Shown here: positions 1 to 12,689 of the stretch, one piece after another | Layout of the letters: each line of letters begins with the position of its first letter | Numbering within the stretch: position 1 is the stretch's first letter | Origin: Stenopsyche tienmushanensis | Taxonomy: Eukaryota; Arthropoda; Insecta; Trichoptera; Stenopsychidae | Reading direction: 5' to 3' | Assembly (NCBI GenBank): GCA_008973525.1 | Contig: WACJ01000502.1 | Coordinates: 1,240,001 to 1,304,000 of the forward strand | DNA length: 64,000 bases | Position numbers and translations under genes: made by a program | The notes under the pieces: generated by a model | Told to the model about the DNA's origin: nothing | Seen by the model: the letters and a program-made list of their open reading frames with translations, nothing else | Databases searched by the model: none

Positions 1-410
1 CCTTCTTTATTATCTACTAATTCCCACAGGTTTTCGCGTTTTCAATTCAATGAATTCAAACGAATTTTTACTTTAGTTGCGCTTCAAAAGCGTTTATCGA
101 AAACGAAAAAGATGATAATCCATCGTTGCCAAGTCTGGTGAATATGGAGAGTGTGGAAGTTCTTCCCATTTTAATTCCATGATTCTTTCATTCGTCTTCT
201 TTGCCTTGTGGGGTCGTATTGCAGGATTACTAAATCGTTCCTAATTAATTCTCGATTTTCGACTTTCAATTTCTTGTTCACCCTTTCCAATTGCTGATAC
301 ATATCTGCTTTTATTGTTTCAATTCCTTGAATATCCCACCAAATGCACAAAATAATCTTGCGGGTCGTCAATCCAGGTTTCGGAGCCAGAAATGGTATTT
401 ATGTCAGCAA
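1..410 (-). pseudogene. mariner-like transposase relic (middle and C-terminal part)
   Basis: Read on the minus strand, about 371 to 171 gives TTRKIILCIWWDIQG, then ADMYQQLERVNKKLK. Positions 160-105 give ELPHSPYSPDLATMDYH. These match the mariner blocks KxMLCIWWDxxG, ADxYxxQLxRLNxxL and LPHPPYSPDLAPxDYHLF around the second and third catalytic acids. About ten residues usually present between WWDxxG and the ETI-like segment are missing, the HDNARPH block is degraded to QYDPTRQRR, and a frameshift separates the pieces. The element runs off the left edge, and its N-terminal part was not recognised. It is dead. Confidence 0.85.
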
Positions 411-3274
411 AAGCCATGATGTTTACAACTTAGGTTATCCTGAACAATTCATTTATCATTCCCAATCACAATTCGATCCAAAAAGGGGTGAATCTTTGCC
501 TTGACAACGAAACTTTGAACGTGTTTCGTCGCTCTCCTTTCTTATCGTTGGACAGTTCGTGCGGCATCCAAACCCTCGTTCGATTCGTATTCCCGATACG
601 TTTTAAATGCTCTTGGGCTATCGATCACAATTAATGTATCCTCTGAGATAATTCTTCCATACTTAATCGAGGATCTGTTTCCATTGTGGCACTCCAATAT
701 GTCGTCATCAAAATTGAAAAAAATCCAGTTATAGTCTTTCAAACACAGGTTAATCGATTTAAATTTTGAAAACCAAATTCGAAATATCTTAATATTAATA
801 CTTCATCGTAAATTTTTATTTATGACTTTTTTTGGCCTTGGTGGTGTAAAACAACCCCTGATCGTAAAACAGCAGCATATAATAATATTGAACAATAGTT
901 ATTTTTAATAAATTTATGGAGATGCTGTCTTCACCGTGTCTTCCCACAAAATTAGCTCAAACAGACGTCTATCGAAATCGGCAAGGACTTATTTATACAC
1001 CTAATAGTACAGACTAAATGCCCCTTATGCAACAGACTTAAGACAGAGAGACTGAGAAATATTGTACATGTGTATATTAAAAATTGAGACAATGTCACTC
1101 GTGTTCGATTTGTATCGAATGGAATATCGCTTATGTGACTGGTGTCGGATGCAGCAGATGGCTGCTAGACTTATATATTTGACTTGGACTAACTGAGAAT
1201 TTTTCATGTTAAAAATATTTTTGTTGTTAAAAACATTCAATCTGTATATTCGGATTTCTTCAAATAATCTAAAAAACATTTGATAGTCTTGCTCTTTGGT
1301 GATTTATCAACATACCATCGTTATCAAATGATTTATTTATTTAACAATGTTCAATCAAATTTATATTCATTATATTCTACGCAGAGATCAAAGATCAACA
1401 AACCAATTTGAGTTCTGGGTGAAAAAAAAACATGATTGAAAAAAATAACTATAGAATGAATAAAACCACTAAAACTTATTGATCAAATAAATTTTATTAT
1501 ATTCTATAAGAAAATTATCAAAAATAATTTGGCCATTAACATGAATTTATGATAGAATATTTAGTGACATGGGTATTATTTGCTGAATAATTTTTTTTTA
1601 ATATTCTTGAACTTATTCAGATTGATACTTGTAATTAAATGACGCAAGTGTTATTTAAATTACCTCAATTCAACTCTTCAAGGCTTACTACTGTATTTCG
1701 AAATCATTTTTATTAAAAAATCAAGATAAATCTCATAATGTAAGCCATGTATGATTTTTTTGATCGAAATTAACTCCATGTGTTCCTCTTCAATCATGCC
1801 ATGACAGATGTTGACATTGACGATTCAGATTTGATGTTACAGTACATCAAGATCAGCTGTTTAATCAAATAAAAGTGATGTCATGGATTCTTCAATGTTA
1901 TTGGGTCAAATTCTCTGTTCAGCTATTCGTGCCATATCAGATTTATATTGTATGATTTTGGAATGTGATCATAAATTTGTTTCGGAGAAATAAAAGGGAT
2001 TTGGAGAGGATATTTCATTTTAAAACCTCGAGCAATGAGACGTAAAAAGTCTTGGCAAGCAGCTTGCGAGTTGTGGTTTGCACGTTGCAGGGACCTGATT
2101 TATAACATCTTGAAGATGTGTAATCGAAAAAGTCTTTCGCAATGCCAAAATGTTGGTTTATTCCGTTTCTTGTGATTCTTTAAAAGATAATTCAATATTA
2201 TTTTTATTAAATGGTAGCACAATGAAAATGTTATTTTACATCGTGTAGCAGATTTAATCCCGTGGAAATTATGCAGGATGGGGATTCATATTGTTCGGTC
2301 TATTATTTATTTAAGAATCAACCGAAATTGGATGAACATTGTTGGAAGGACACGTGAAAAGGTATTTTAGGCAGCGTAGAATCCTCCACTTTTGATTATT
2401 AATTCTAAAGCAAACTATCATCACCTCATCGTCCTTGTTTGAATTGACCATTATTCATATTCATCTCCGTGAATAATTTATGATGCGATGTTAACATGGG
2501 AATTTAAAGGGTCAATTTGGAAACTTCTGATTGAGGATTTTGTCTCTATTATGGGACAACAAAGGGGGCTGAAAACATAAAATTGTAAGAAATCATTTCG
2601 CTGGAATAATTCGGCTTCAAAGGAACGTAATTTCGCGGAATGCGATGAATCGCAAATATGCAGACACTCTAATTTGATTGATTCTCACTTTAACCTCTGC
2701 ATCACCTTTGGTCGGAGATGGGGAATTTATTTTGGTTGGAATTTGGAATGGCAATCCAATTTTCGCCTCAATTCTGAATGCATAAAATAAACAAAAACCC
2801 GATACAATAAGAGACTCAAGCGCGTCTGTGATTGATTGATTGAAAGGCGTTAAACTATGCTCCCTATACATATTATATTAACCCCGTCTGTCTACGACAA
2901 AAGTGTCGGCAAAGACAACAATATAGGGCGCCAAAGAATTCGAAGACGAAATAAAATCTTTAAATATATTTTTTCAATATACATAAATCACCAGACCAAG
3001 TGTTACCAAATAAACGCACTTCACATGTTATCAATATCGAATGTTTCAATTTAAAATTTTCAGTTAAAATGTATTTTATTATTAATTACACTGTATAATA
3101 CTTTAATGCCTCTGAATGATTTATTTATCCATTATTATTAACGAATGAGAGCGAAATCAAGACCTGAATAGGTCCTCACTTAACCACGAACACTCGCCGT
3201 TCCAAATTAGCGTTACCAAAATATATACGAGTATATTAAAAAAATCTGTTATATTTGTTTGTTTTTGAGATTTT
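411..3274. other. AT-rich non-coding stretch
   Basis: Nothing recognisable as a gene. A 66-codon minus-strand open frame at 542-742 lies upstream of the mariner relic but does not match the mariner N-terminus, so I do not call it. Poly-A and poly-T runs and simple AT repeats are scattered through. If the beat C-terminal exon lies in the window, it would be here on the minus strand, but no acceptor followed by a plausible Cys-starting Beat sequence was found. Confidence 0.5.
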
Positions 3275-4110
3275 TTAAACAAATTCTGAATTTTCTAGCA
3301 ACTTTTCAATGTAATCAATGGTATCTTCTTCGCTTGTAGTGTCATCCTCATTTTCTTTCTCTTGAAAAACAATATATGCATCATCCATGTATTCAAAACC
3401 TGGATCAATCAAATCATGATCGAGCCATTCCTCGATGTTTTCCCTAACCACGTTTTCAAAACATTTTATATTTTCCAATGATCCACATATTTCATTTATA
3501 TCATTTAATTAATTATCTTCAAAATGCATTTATCTGTTTCTATGCCAGGAAGAATCTTTCCCTATGATCGAACAAATGTTTCTGGCTTTACTTTTGACCA
3601 AGATTGTGTTATTCTATTATGTACAGCATTCAATATCTTATCAACTTGTCTTCTTCCTGAGCAAAACTTAGTATTTATGGTATAACGTCTTGGTCCTTGA
3701 GCTGGATTAAAAAATTAATCGCATTAGGGAGCAAAAATTTTACAACCATAAATCCTAAACCATGTGGATATTCGTTTGGATGAGAAAGAGCATTATCTAA
3801 TAATAGTACTGCTTTCTGCGACAATCCCTTATTTTTTTAAAATCTTGCACCTCTGGAATCCACTTCTTTTTGAACCAATCTTCAAAAATCTTCCTGTCTA
3901 TCCATGCCTCTTTTTGGTTATAATAATTGGCTGAAAGATTTTTCATTGGAGTTCCCTTAACAAAAGTTTTATTTTATGAATTCCTAATGCGTTTCCAGTC
4001 TCTTATCACTCCAGGTCCTTTTTCACAATCTTACACTTGTGATATTTGCCTCGTGTAACAAGCTTTTATAAATTCCATTGTCCGCTTGTTTTAAGAACCA
4101 AGACAATTAA
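3275..4110 (-). pseudogene. Tigger/pogo (jerky-like) DDE transposase relic
   Basis: Minus-strand translation of about 3925-3770 reads AWIDRKIFEDWFKKKWIPEV, then after a frameshift LSQKAVLLLDNALSHPNEYP. This is the pogo/Tigger DDE core KAWMxxxLFxxWFxxxFVPEV...LLLDNAPSHP with the second catalytic Asp in LLLDN. Further down comes LIQLKDQDVI, matching VTSLIQPMDQGVI. At 3478-3275 a 67-codon frame rich in Glu and Asp (EENEDDTTSEED type) fits the acidic tail that follows the DDE domain in this family. Several frame breaks show that it is inactive. The N-terminal CENP-B-like part is not seen. Confidence 0.8.
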
Positions 4111-4317
4111 GACATGAGAATAAGTGTTTATTTTGATAGTTAAGACACAAACATTATCCTTATTGCTTTGAAGAGTTTTCTTTCTTTTATCTTAACCTTT
4201 ATAAATATGGAACGCCTTATGTTTTGCTCGGGAGTTGCCTCATTATTAGAATTTCACCATATTTTTTTAGTATTGTCTTCGTTTTGTTGTGTGCCTCTCA
4301 CAATCATACAAAAAAAA

Positions 4318-4358
4318 TCAAGCACGGATAATCCGCACCTGGATAATCGAGAGTATTA
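4318..4358 (-). repeat. terminal inverted repeat end of the Tigger/pogo element
   Basis: The minus strand from about 4358 reads ACTCTCGATTATCCAGG then TGCGGATTATCCG. The paired GATTATCC motifs are typical of pogo/Tigger ends (CAGT...CTCGATTATCCG). It lies on the 5' side of the transposase relic at 3275-4110, in the right orientation. The opposite end was not found, so the element is truncated or diverged on its 3' side. Confidence 0.55.
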
Positions 4359-4713
4359 GCTTTTTATTAATGGTATAATAACCACAAATACATTATTTAT
4401 ATTAAACAATTTACTATTTAATGTTCGATTGGTAAACTTTAAGAACTGTTTCCGTATGCATATTACACAGAGAATTTACAAACGTGTTTATATTCAGAAA
4501 TGTGCATGCGGTGCTTCGTGTAAACTAACAAAGAGCAAGAAGTTTTAAATATTTTAAGCGTAGAGGAATTCATTGTACTTGTGGAATTCGAAGAATAAGC
4601 TTTTTTCTTCGTGGTACCCTTTTGACAAGTCTGCTGTTTGTTCGCCATAAATAGACATGCATTTAACGAGGAGCTGGAATTAAAATGAAAGATGAGTCAG
4701 CTTGCAGACTTAC

Positions 4714-4973
4714 CTTCAATTTCAAATCTCCTTTCCTGAAGTGCTTCGGTCTAATTTTAAATTCCAATCCCAGCGATGTCACCTCCATCTCGTTGGGCGT
4801 CTCCATAACGTAAGGACCCTTGAGAAGTGCAGCGTTGGCCGGCTCCCCATTTACGAACCAGCTTAATTTTGCAGCTGGCTTGGACTGACCAGAAGTGCAG
4901 TTGACCCTTACGTGGTCTCCCATTTGGTATCTCGGTCTTGACCCACTTATAATAGGACCATTCGCAGGCAGTG
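4714..4973 (-). CDS. beat: beat-family Ig protein, exon coding Ig domain 2 (3' partial)
   Basis: This exon codes most of the second Ig domain. Seen: acceptor CAAATCAG before 4973 and two bases that complete an Ala codon with the G left by the preceding exon. It then reads LPANGPIISGSRPRYQMGDH, VRVNCTSGQSKPAAKLSWFV, NGEPAN, and later LGLEFKIRPKHF and GDLKLK, ending at donor GTAAGT after 4714 in phase 0. The intron to the preceding exon is only 77 bp. The cysteine in RVNC and the LSWFVNG block match Beat domain 2. Its partner cysteine is expected right after LKLK, at the start of the next exon. That C-terminal exon was searched for below 4714 on the minus strand without a convincing hit, so it probably lies outside the window or is very diverged. 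Confidence 0.9.
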
Positions 4974-5050
4974 CTGATTTGGACAAAGACAATTCAATTC
5001 AATCCGGTCGTATAATAAGGCTCTTTGTTTAAAAAATATGATATCCTCAC

Positions 5051-5186
5051 CTACGACGATCATGTCACCATGGTCGGAGACGGTCTGGAAGAGCGGCGCC
5101 TCTCCAGACACTTCGCAGCGATAACGCCCCGATGATGTCAGCATCATAGGGCCCAGAACAATGGACACATTTGTCGAGTTGTCCAA
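5051..5186 (-). CDS. beat: beat-family Ig protein, exon coding second half of Ig domain 1
   Basis: This exon completes Ig domain 1. Seen: acceptor TTTTCTTAG before 5186, frame LDNSTNVSIVLGPMM then SSGRYRCEVSGEAPLFQTVS then DHGDMIVV, and donor GTGAGG after 5051. It is 136 bp, 45 codons plus one base, so it enters in phase 0 (matching the exon at 16393) and leaves in phase 1. SGRYRCEVSGEAP carries the second Ig cysteine in the YxC motif and is the most conserved Beat signature. NST is a possible N-glycosylation site. A GTG-initiated open frame runs on past the donor into the intron, but that extension is not expected to be translated. Confidence 0.92.
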
Positions 5187-5859
5187 CTAAGAAAATAAAT
5201 AAAAGTTAATTTGATCGCACGAATGACATCTCTTTGTATGGTGACATTGAAGAGTAATTCATTTTTTCCGAAGTGTCCTTCTGGGAATAAACACAGCGAT
5301 GTCATTTGCGATTATTTCGCTCCATCAGCCATGACGATCTATATGAATGTATCATACCATATAGAGATCATATGAATGATGATCAATGAAATGGATTATA
5401 AAAATTGAATTATTTAATCTCATTGTTTTTTATAAAATCTCTCTACCTGCTATTGAAATCGATTTTTTTTAAATCAAAATTTATCTAAAACCGATACAAT
5501 TTGATTTAATTCACAAAGAGTCTGAATACTAATCTATTAGATGGCTTTCAATAAGTAGACTTTCAATTTCTAGAAAACATTTCAAAAATCATTAATAAAA
5601 AAGGTACTTAAATTTATAATATTCAAATTTTTATACCAGAATAAATATAATTTTAATTTAGAACATCAAAAATATCCAATCAAAGATTATTGCTGCTATA
5701 TTTATATAAGATATCCTAGACGAACCGGAAATTAAACAAAATTTTGAAATTCAATAATTTACAATCAGTTTGTATCGAGACACGGTTCATGAAACACATA
5801 TTTTTTCGATACTAGAATGTGAGTGCTTTTAATTATTTTTATTGTTTTATTTAAATAAA

Positions 5860-5965
5860 CACGTTAAGCGGTTGGACTCGTAACTCAATTATCTTGGGTT
5901 CGAATCCTACAGAAGATGTAGCTGGCGTCTACATTTTTAAAAACAAATATACGCCATGAAAAACC
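5860..5965 (+). repeat. tRNA-derived SINE, copy 1
   Basis: The sequence carries GTTAAGCGGTTGGACTC followed, 16 bases on, by a perfect pol III B box GGTTCGAATCC (5897-5907). It shares about 100 bases with a second copy at 10645: the tRNA-like head, then CTGGCG...CATTTTTAAAAACA and CGCCATGAA. The tRNA-like part lacks a foldable 5' acceptor arm and the tail is not tRNA, so this is a SINE and not a tRNA gene. Confidence 0.65.
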
Positions 5966-8900
5966 ATTTCAAAATATTTGGTAATAGTCCCATAAAAGCG
6001 ATTGTTTAAAGCCACATCAAAAAAATAAAATAATAATCGATGAAGAACATTCACCCCCTTACACATTGCTTTTATTCGTCCCGGAATAGGAATATCACGA
6101 TCGAGGATTTTCAACTAAGATTGGTTGTTCAAAATTAACAATTAAAGAAAGTCTTCATCCTGTTGTAAAATAAAACAACGAGGAACTTGAACTTCATATG
6201 AATAGTCGCTAAACGCGAAACTGGTCAATCAATTTCAGCTGTTGTATAATGAACAGAACTCTTAAAAATGATCAATTATTATTAGTAATATAAAAAAAAT
6301 ATTTCAAAAAGATAGTATTCTGCAAAATGAACACATGATAAAATAGAACTTATTTTAGAACTTCTGTTCAATTTAAAACATTATTTAATAAGATTTTTTC
6401 TCATTTTAAACTTTTTTCTTCTTCGTTTGGAATTGTTTTTAGGCAATTTCTTCAAAAAAAATCCTACGAACTTATTGAGTGATATGTAATTATTATAAAA
6501 CTTATTCTTTCTCATTTTGATATTGCAAATAAACAAAAACAATAGTAATTTATTACAATTTTTGAGACCTGTAAATAAATATCTTTTGTACACAAGACTG
6601 AAACTATATTGTAGCTGCTTTTAATAAATATTATTTATACTTAATATTGAAATGCTTTGAAAGTTGCAATACTTCGATCAAGTACCCACACTTCAACTTT
6701 AGCCACATCTATCGAAGTCCTAGCTTTTTTTAAGAGTTTTAATCATTTTAACAAAACTTAACACTAATGTATTATATTAAATAGGCTTGTAAATAAACAT
6801 GTCAATGATGTGATATTTCGAAAAAATGTGTTAACATTCATGCATAACCAATTGGTGTTGAGGAAACCCAAAAGGTAGATATTTTTCATAGCTGATTTAA
6901 ATAGCAGTATAAAAATTGATTTGCAATTAGAATATTTCCAAAAATGAAATCATGTTTTGGACAACTTAAGTCGTTTTTAACGACGTTACTTTGTCTTTGA
7001 CGTCTGTCCATTAACGCCCCTTTTTGTATTGAAAAATAAAATAATAATGAGACGTGTTTGTACTCACACCCGACCCTGTCATGCTCTTTATCCCTTGACT
7101 TCCAAATAATAACACAAGATACGCAAGGCTGTGACGCTTGTCAGAGCTTTGTCATTTTCTCTGATTTTTTATTCATAAAGCCCGAAATAGATTTTCGCAT
7201 TTCATGCATACTTGTGGAACGGTGGTAATAAGAAAATGCGCCCGTGTTTGCGCCCACCGCGAAGGGTAAATCAAGTTTTTTTGCATAGGAATAATACGGG
7301 CATGAAATTGGGAAATGAAGTGTACCCCAGAGAAATGAACCGTTTTTATACGAAAAATATACGTTAATATTAAAACGGGCGAGAGGCATAACTGCAATGA
7401 ATAAACGATGTCGACGCGTTCTTTATTCATTATAGTAATATAAGGGATGAAAGCGCTGCGAAGGGCATCTTATAATTGAAATTCAGTGATCAAATAGCAC
7501 ATTTTGACATTTATTGATGGGAAATAACGGCGCCTATGCGTATAATATTTCCTTGAATTTCTTCCTCAAAAATACATACAATTTGATATCGTTTGATCGA
7601 TTCAATAGGGGAAATGGTCAATGAAAGATTAGATTTGCATTACATCATTAATATCTGACCCAATTGATGGCATTTGGGTCATGCGTGTCCATATGGACAT
7701 TTAAATGATTGAATAATATTTGAATAGAGCTCATGTATTGATAATAAGGCAATTAATTTCGTTATAACGCTAATAATTTAAAGCAAATACAAGCGTGACC
7801 ATATGAACACGCGTGGCGTTGAATGCACGCTAATACAGTTGTCATGAATATAATAAGAATATTAACGAATATCAATCATTTATATTATGATTAATATTTA
7901 TGCAAGCATATATATAATATTTTTTCTGAAAAATCAACATGAAGGGCTCGATAAGTTTTCCATATTAGATTAAAAGAAAATTGAGATGATGTTCACTCAT
8001 ATCAATTCAATCAAAAATCACAGTATTAACCACGCTTTTGGGGTTGCATACGATGTTTTTGATTGATTAAGTGCAGGGTTAAATCCCCAATATATGCAAA
8101 AAAAATCATTACTAAAAAGCAAATACAAAAATAACTAAGACAACTAATATACGGATTATTTTGGAGCTAAGCATCTGATTTCGAATTATTGAATTTATGA
8201 ACGTTCTCACAGAACAAATAGAATTATATTGCGTTTAATCTCTCATCAATATACAAACACTAGAGATAAAATTATTGTTTTGGGATATTACGGATTATTA
8301 ATCTTTCTCAAAGTAATTCTTGGAAATTCAAACACAAACCATTTATTGGGGCAATACAATGGGAAGTCTTTTAATACATCTCAATATTTAACACACTCGT
8401 CGCCAACCGTGAATCGACGCTGAATTCACTTTTCGGAGACTTTTTGACTAATTAACACATTCTTGATCGCCGTAATTGTCCAAAATCTCGTCATATGTGT
8501 TTGAATTATTTTAATTAATACCATTCTACATAATTATTTTATACTTATACATATAGCATGCTACATAGTTATATTTTAATTTAAACATAATTTTATGTAT
8601 ATTTTAGTTATTTTAATTGTATGTCTTTATATGTTACGGTGGACACAGCGACGAACGAGTTAAAAAACTATTTATTTGTGAAGTTTACTTAATTTGCCAT
8701 TTTTTTATGTTCGCAATTAATCCTATTCTAGATAATGCATAAGTAGCTAAATTTTCACAACATTATTTCAAGTACGAAAGTATTCTAAAAAAAATTAATT
8801 CCACATTTTTTTCTCTTACTAGGTAGATGTGAAACTTTTTAGCTTCTACGAAAATATGGTTTTGTGCATTGCTTTTTGTCCATTTATTAACTTAAATTAT

Positions 8901-10293
8901 TAGCTAAATAATGAAGCTGTTTGTGTAATATATAATAAAATAGGTAGTAGCTGCTGGTGCTCTTTTTCCAACTAACTACCGCTTGGAGTTTCATTTTTTG
9001 TGATATTCAAGTCAATTTGCCCTACCATGCCTATACAAGGTTTATTTCAAAAATGAAATAAAAGTGTTAAACATATACAATACTAGGAAGCAGAAGGCAT
9101 GTAAACAATGAAAGTCAACCGTTTCCGGGAGATATTGTGCATTTTTGTGCATACGCCAAGGGCATTGACAGATCTGGCTTTTTATGCATAACAGTTAGTT
9201 TAAATTTTCGATACAATAAACCAATTTGCATAATAATAATGTCCAAATTATATTTTCACGTACGAACCGTAGCCATAAACATTAAAAGCTCCGGGATGGG
9301 TTCGAAATTCCAAAATGTAAATTAAACGAATCGATTTGAATATAATTGTTATGGCACGGTCCATAATTAAATTCAAATGGCGAGTGTTTAGTTCAAAACG
9401 CTCTTTGCCATAATCATACCCAAAAACGTATTAGCGGAGCTCGCATACTTATTGCCCTTTTTAGAAAATCATTTGTAGATATGTGACTCCACTACGGGTT
9501 AACATTTATGTCCGATGTGTGTGAAATATGAATTTTAATACCCCATTTTAGAGCAGAGGGACCGTTGTAACACGGAGGCAAATAGCTTAATACACCCCAC
9601 TAATGTGCACGTATCACGCACTCTATATGGCCCTGCTCGAGCTAATATTAGTTTTACAGACAACCGTACAAACCGCGACAAACCACACAAAATACGGATC
9701 GGAATCGTTCGGTATATTCAGGCTGTAGTGATTTTGGAAATAAATAAGCTCTGACATTAACGAGCCCAGTTCGTACGAAAGCCTCTTAATGATATTTTTA
9801 AGCGTCCATCTGAGCGTGGTCACCATCATGGGTGGAAGTGTTTGTGTCTAATTCTAAGTTTTACCCCATTTCCGGAACTGCACCTATGCTTTTTAAAGCT
9901 CGTGAATGGACACATGCACAGGTCATTAGGCGAGAAAAAAGCTTTTGACCATATTTTACCACCTCCGAAAGTTGATACATGTATTTATCCCTCGCGTGTG
10001 GGGCACAGCTGTTGCGACTCAACCAGGCTCATCGGACAAGAACAATATGGTTTTAATCGAGTTTTTGTATTTTATTTATTCGAGAATACCGTAAAAATAA
10101 TGGTACGCTGATGCAGAACTAATGAATATGTCCGTATATGCATTAAACGAAAAGTCCTGGATGAAGGTATGTATTTGTAAAGACGAATATACATGACAGT
10201 GCATTCCCTGACCAATGGAATACTAATGGCAAAAAACATCATGAACGCCTTCAAATTGAAAGATTTTTTTGTAAACATGATGTCTTCAGCATG

Positions 10294-10579
10294 TTAACAC
10301 ATTTTCATCGGATTTTTTGGTTACATACTTGTGTGTCTTTAGCCATGTGATCCGATGTCTTAAAAAAAGGGTCTATGACAATAAATATTTCAATTTGTGG
10401 TGACAGATGTACAATCTATTAGCTATATTTACATACTTATTTCTATACGGCAAGATGTCTTAATTTTTTCCATTTTTTTCTAGAAACTACTTACTAGTTA
10501 AAAAGTTAAAATATTTGTTCTAATATTGCCCAGTATTTGCATTGACAGTGCAATGCGAACCCCGACTAGAATGTGTTAA
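10294..10579. mobile_element. TTAA-flanked MITE family A, copy 1
   Basis: It begins TTAACACATTTTCATCGG and ends CCCGACTAGAATGTGTTAA. The inverted ends and TTAA on both sides are the signature of piggyBac-superfamily non-autonomous elements. The interior (poly-T run, GTTAAAAAGTTA-like segment) matches the copy at 33702-34021. No coding capacity. Confidence 0.7.
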
Positions 10580-10600
10580 GCACCTCTTTGAATGCCAGAT

Positions 10601-10648
10601 CAGTACCTGTATATAATCTCGCCAGACAGTACCTGTATATAATCTCGC
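10601..10648. repeat. 22-bp tandem duplication next to the SINE
   Basis: CAGTACCTGTATATAATCTC followed by GC occurs at 10601-10622 and again, identical, at 10627-10648, separated by four bases. It directly precedes the SINE head and could be a local duplication made before or during insertion. Confidence 0.85.
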
Positions 10649-10755
10649 GGTTAAGCGGTTGGACTCATAACTCAATCATCTTGAGTTCAAATTTACAGGA
10701 TGGGTATGTGACTGGCGACTCCATTTTTAAAAACATATATTCGCCATGAACAACT
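10645..10755 (+). repeat. tRNA-derived SINE, copy 2
   Basis: Second copy of the SINE seen at 5860. It has CGGTTAAGCGGTTGGACTC, a decayed B box (AGTTCAAATTT in place of GGTTCGAATCC) and the same tail with CATTTTTAAAAACA and CGCCATGAA. Immediately upstream is a 22-base direct duplication (10601-10622 and 10627-10648) whose second copy abuts the tRNA-like head. Confidence 0.6.
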
Positions 10756-12689
10756 ATGTCAAAATCCGACGTCCGACTTCTGATATATGGCGCGCTACAG
10801 ACCAATTATTTTCGCTGTTTTTATAACAAATTCGCCAATTTGAATTTATTATAAAAATGAATAAATACATTTTTGCTTGAACAATGTGCCAATTTATAAT
10901 TGGTCGAACGAAGAACAGTGGAAACGCTCTTCAAAGTTGTGCCTCATAATGAATTCTCAGAATATAATATTCTTGTTAGTGCTTTTAAGAAATACTCACT
11001 GATATGAATTCAACGCAAAGTTTTCAGCGAGTAACGAAACCCCAAGCAAAAATTGGTCTTCATTCAATATAGAGAATAAATATGGAAAAAATAACGCGTA
11101 TATATTCCATAATCGAAATGCAATAGTGAAATATAGTAATTAATCGTACTTGATTCGTATGATCTAAATAAGCTTTATTTCATTGTATTCGTACAATTTG
11201 TTACAACTGAAGGATATCTTAGTAGCCTTAAAAAAGCTTTCGTTGTCACTGAAAATTTATTGTATGACACAATTCCATTTAAGATCGAAAACGAAGATAA
11301 ATTTGAAGAATTCAAGTAAATCTACGACATAAAAGTCATTTAATTTATGAAGAAAATTAGCTTTGTAATATCAATTTATATTTTGATGTCACCATTGGGA
11401 AAAACTTACATTTTCAACTACATTTAAAATGTTACTGAGCCATAACCATTCAAGATATTATGTATTATCCAAAGAAATCATAGTTATAATATATATATAT
11501 TTATGGGAAAAGAACATAAATACAAAGTTCCAATAGTTTTAATACTTTGAAACCTATATAATCACATTCTAAGTACTAGTATATACAATCAGAATCACTT
11601 CGGTATCTAAATTCAATAGAATATTATATGAATTGTTGAAATCGGATCGAAAGTATATTGCGAACGTTTCCGCAATTTGTCTCGAATCGAAGATAGTTTT
11701 ATTATCATAGTTCTAGATTTGGGACGGATTTGACCGAATCGTTTCTTCACAATCTTGAACAATTCATCGATACGATGCTTTTATCATATAATATTTCTCA
11801 ATAATAAAAGCAAATTGTTTCTCAATGTACGTGCTACTTAATTTGCACGGATTTGTGATTACACGGTTAAAAACTGTTTTTTTGTAATTTTTTTCATGAT
11901 TTGGATTTTTGTAACTATCATATCTCGTCGATTTTTATTAACAAAAACTTGAGTTCACAATATATAGATAATATTGAGACAAATAATGAAGTTGATTTAA
12001 GACTATTCCGTTATGCAATATAGCCAGTGGGAATTTGCTACATTACAATCCTTTATCATTATCATCATCACATATGATGAAAAAAAGATTTTATTGTGTT
12101 GTATATTTTATGTTTGCTCAATACATAAGTTGTACATACAAAGTAATCAATTATATGGTTATTGACGCTAAACACTAGTGAGCAAATATAGGATCAATAC
12201 GTGTTTTCCTCACAGTAACAAGTAATAGATACACAGTTAACATAGAAATTACCTATATTTTAGTAGTGCAATAAGCTAATATTTTTTATGTTCTCTTTGA
12301 TATGGTCTTCTTGTGGGTGTCATATCTATTATCAGATGTATATGACTTCCATAGAAAACCTTTCTATGGATATAATGTATCATGCAGTGGTTCCATTGGC
12401 TTCCAAATACAGATGATTCTCAATTTATAACGACTCTTATAAATAAGAATGTATTGCATAAATGAAACAAACAGCTTGAGAGAATTTTCCTAAAATTTAA
12501 TATTTGTATTAACATTTATAATATCAGGGAATCCCGGTAACTGTTTTCTTTAAATATGGGAGTCTGATTTAATTCACATCCATATATTTTTTAATTTAAT
12601 TTTGGTGCATTTTAGAACGTTGCTTTATATCACATTACAACTACTATTGAACGCTTTTTAATGACAGTGTCTGTTAAAGTATAATAATT

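Noticed and set aside
542..742. 66-codon minus-strand frame next to the mariner relic
   Set aside because: Does not match the mariner N-terminus, and the AG before its Cys codon is not a convincing splice acceptor for the missing beat exon.
2560..2660. Candidate beat C-terminal exon starting CLHICDSSHS on the minus strand
   Set aside because: Weak acceptor, and the peptide does not resemble the Beat segment that follows Ig2.
7141..7430. Two overlapping minus-strand frames of 82 and 85 codons
   Set aside because: Overlapping in different frames, no domain, no start context; treated as chance.
8036..8095. tRNA-like GGGTTAAATCCCC
   Set aside because: Lacks a proper B box and cloverleaf; not repeated like the SINE.
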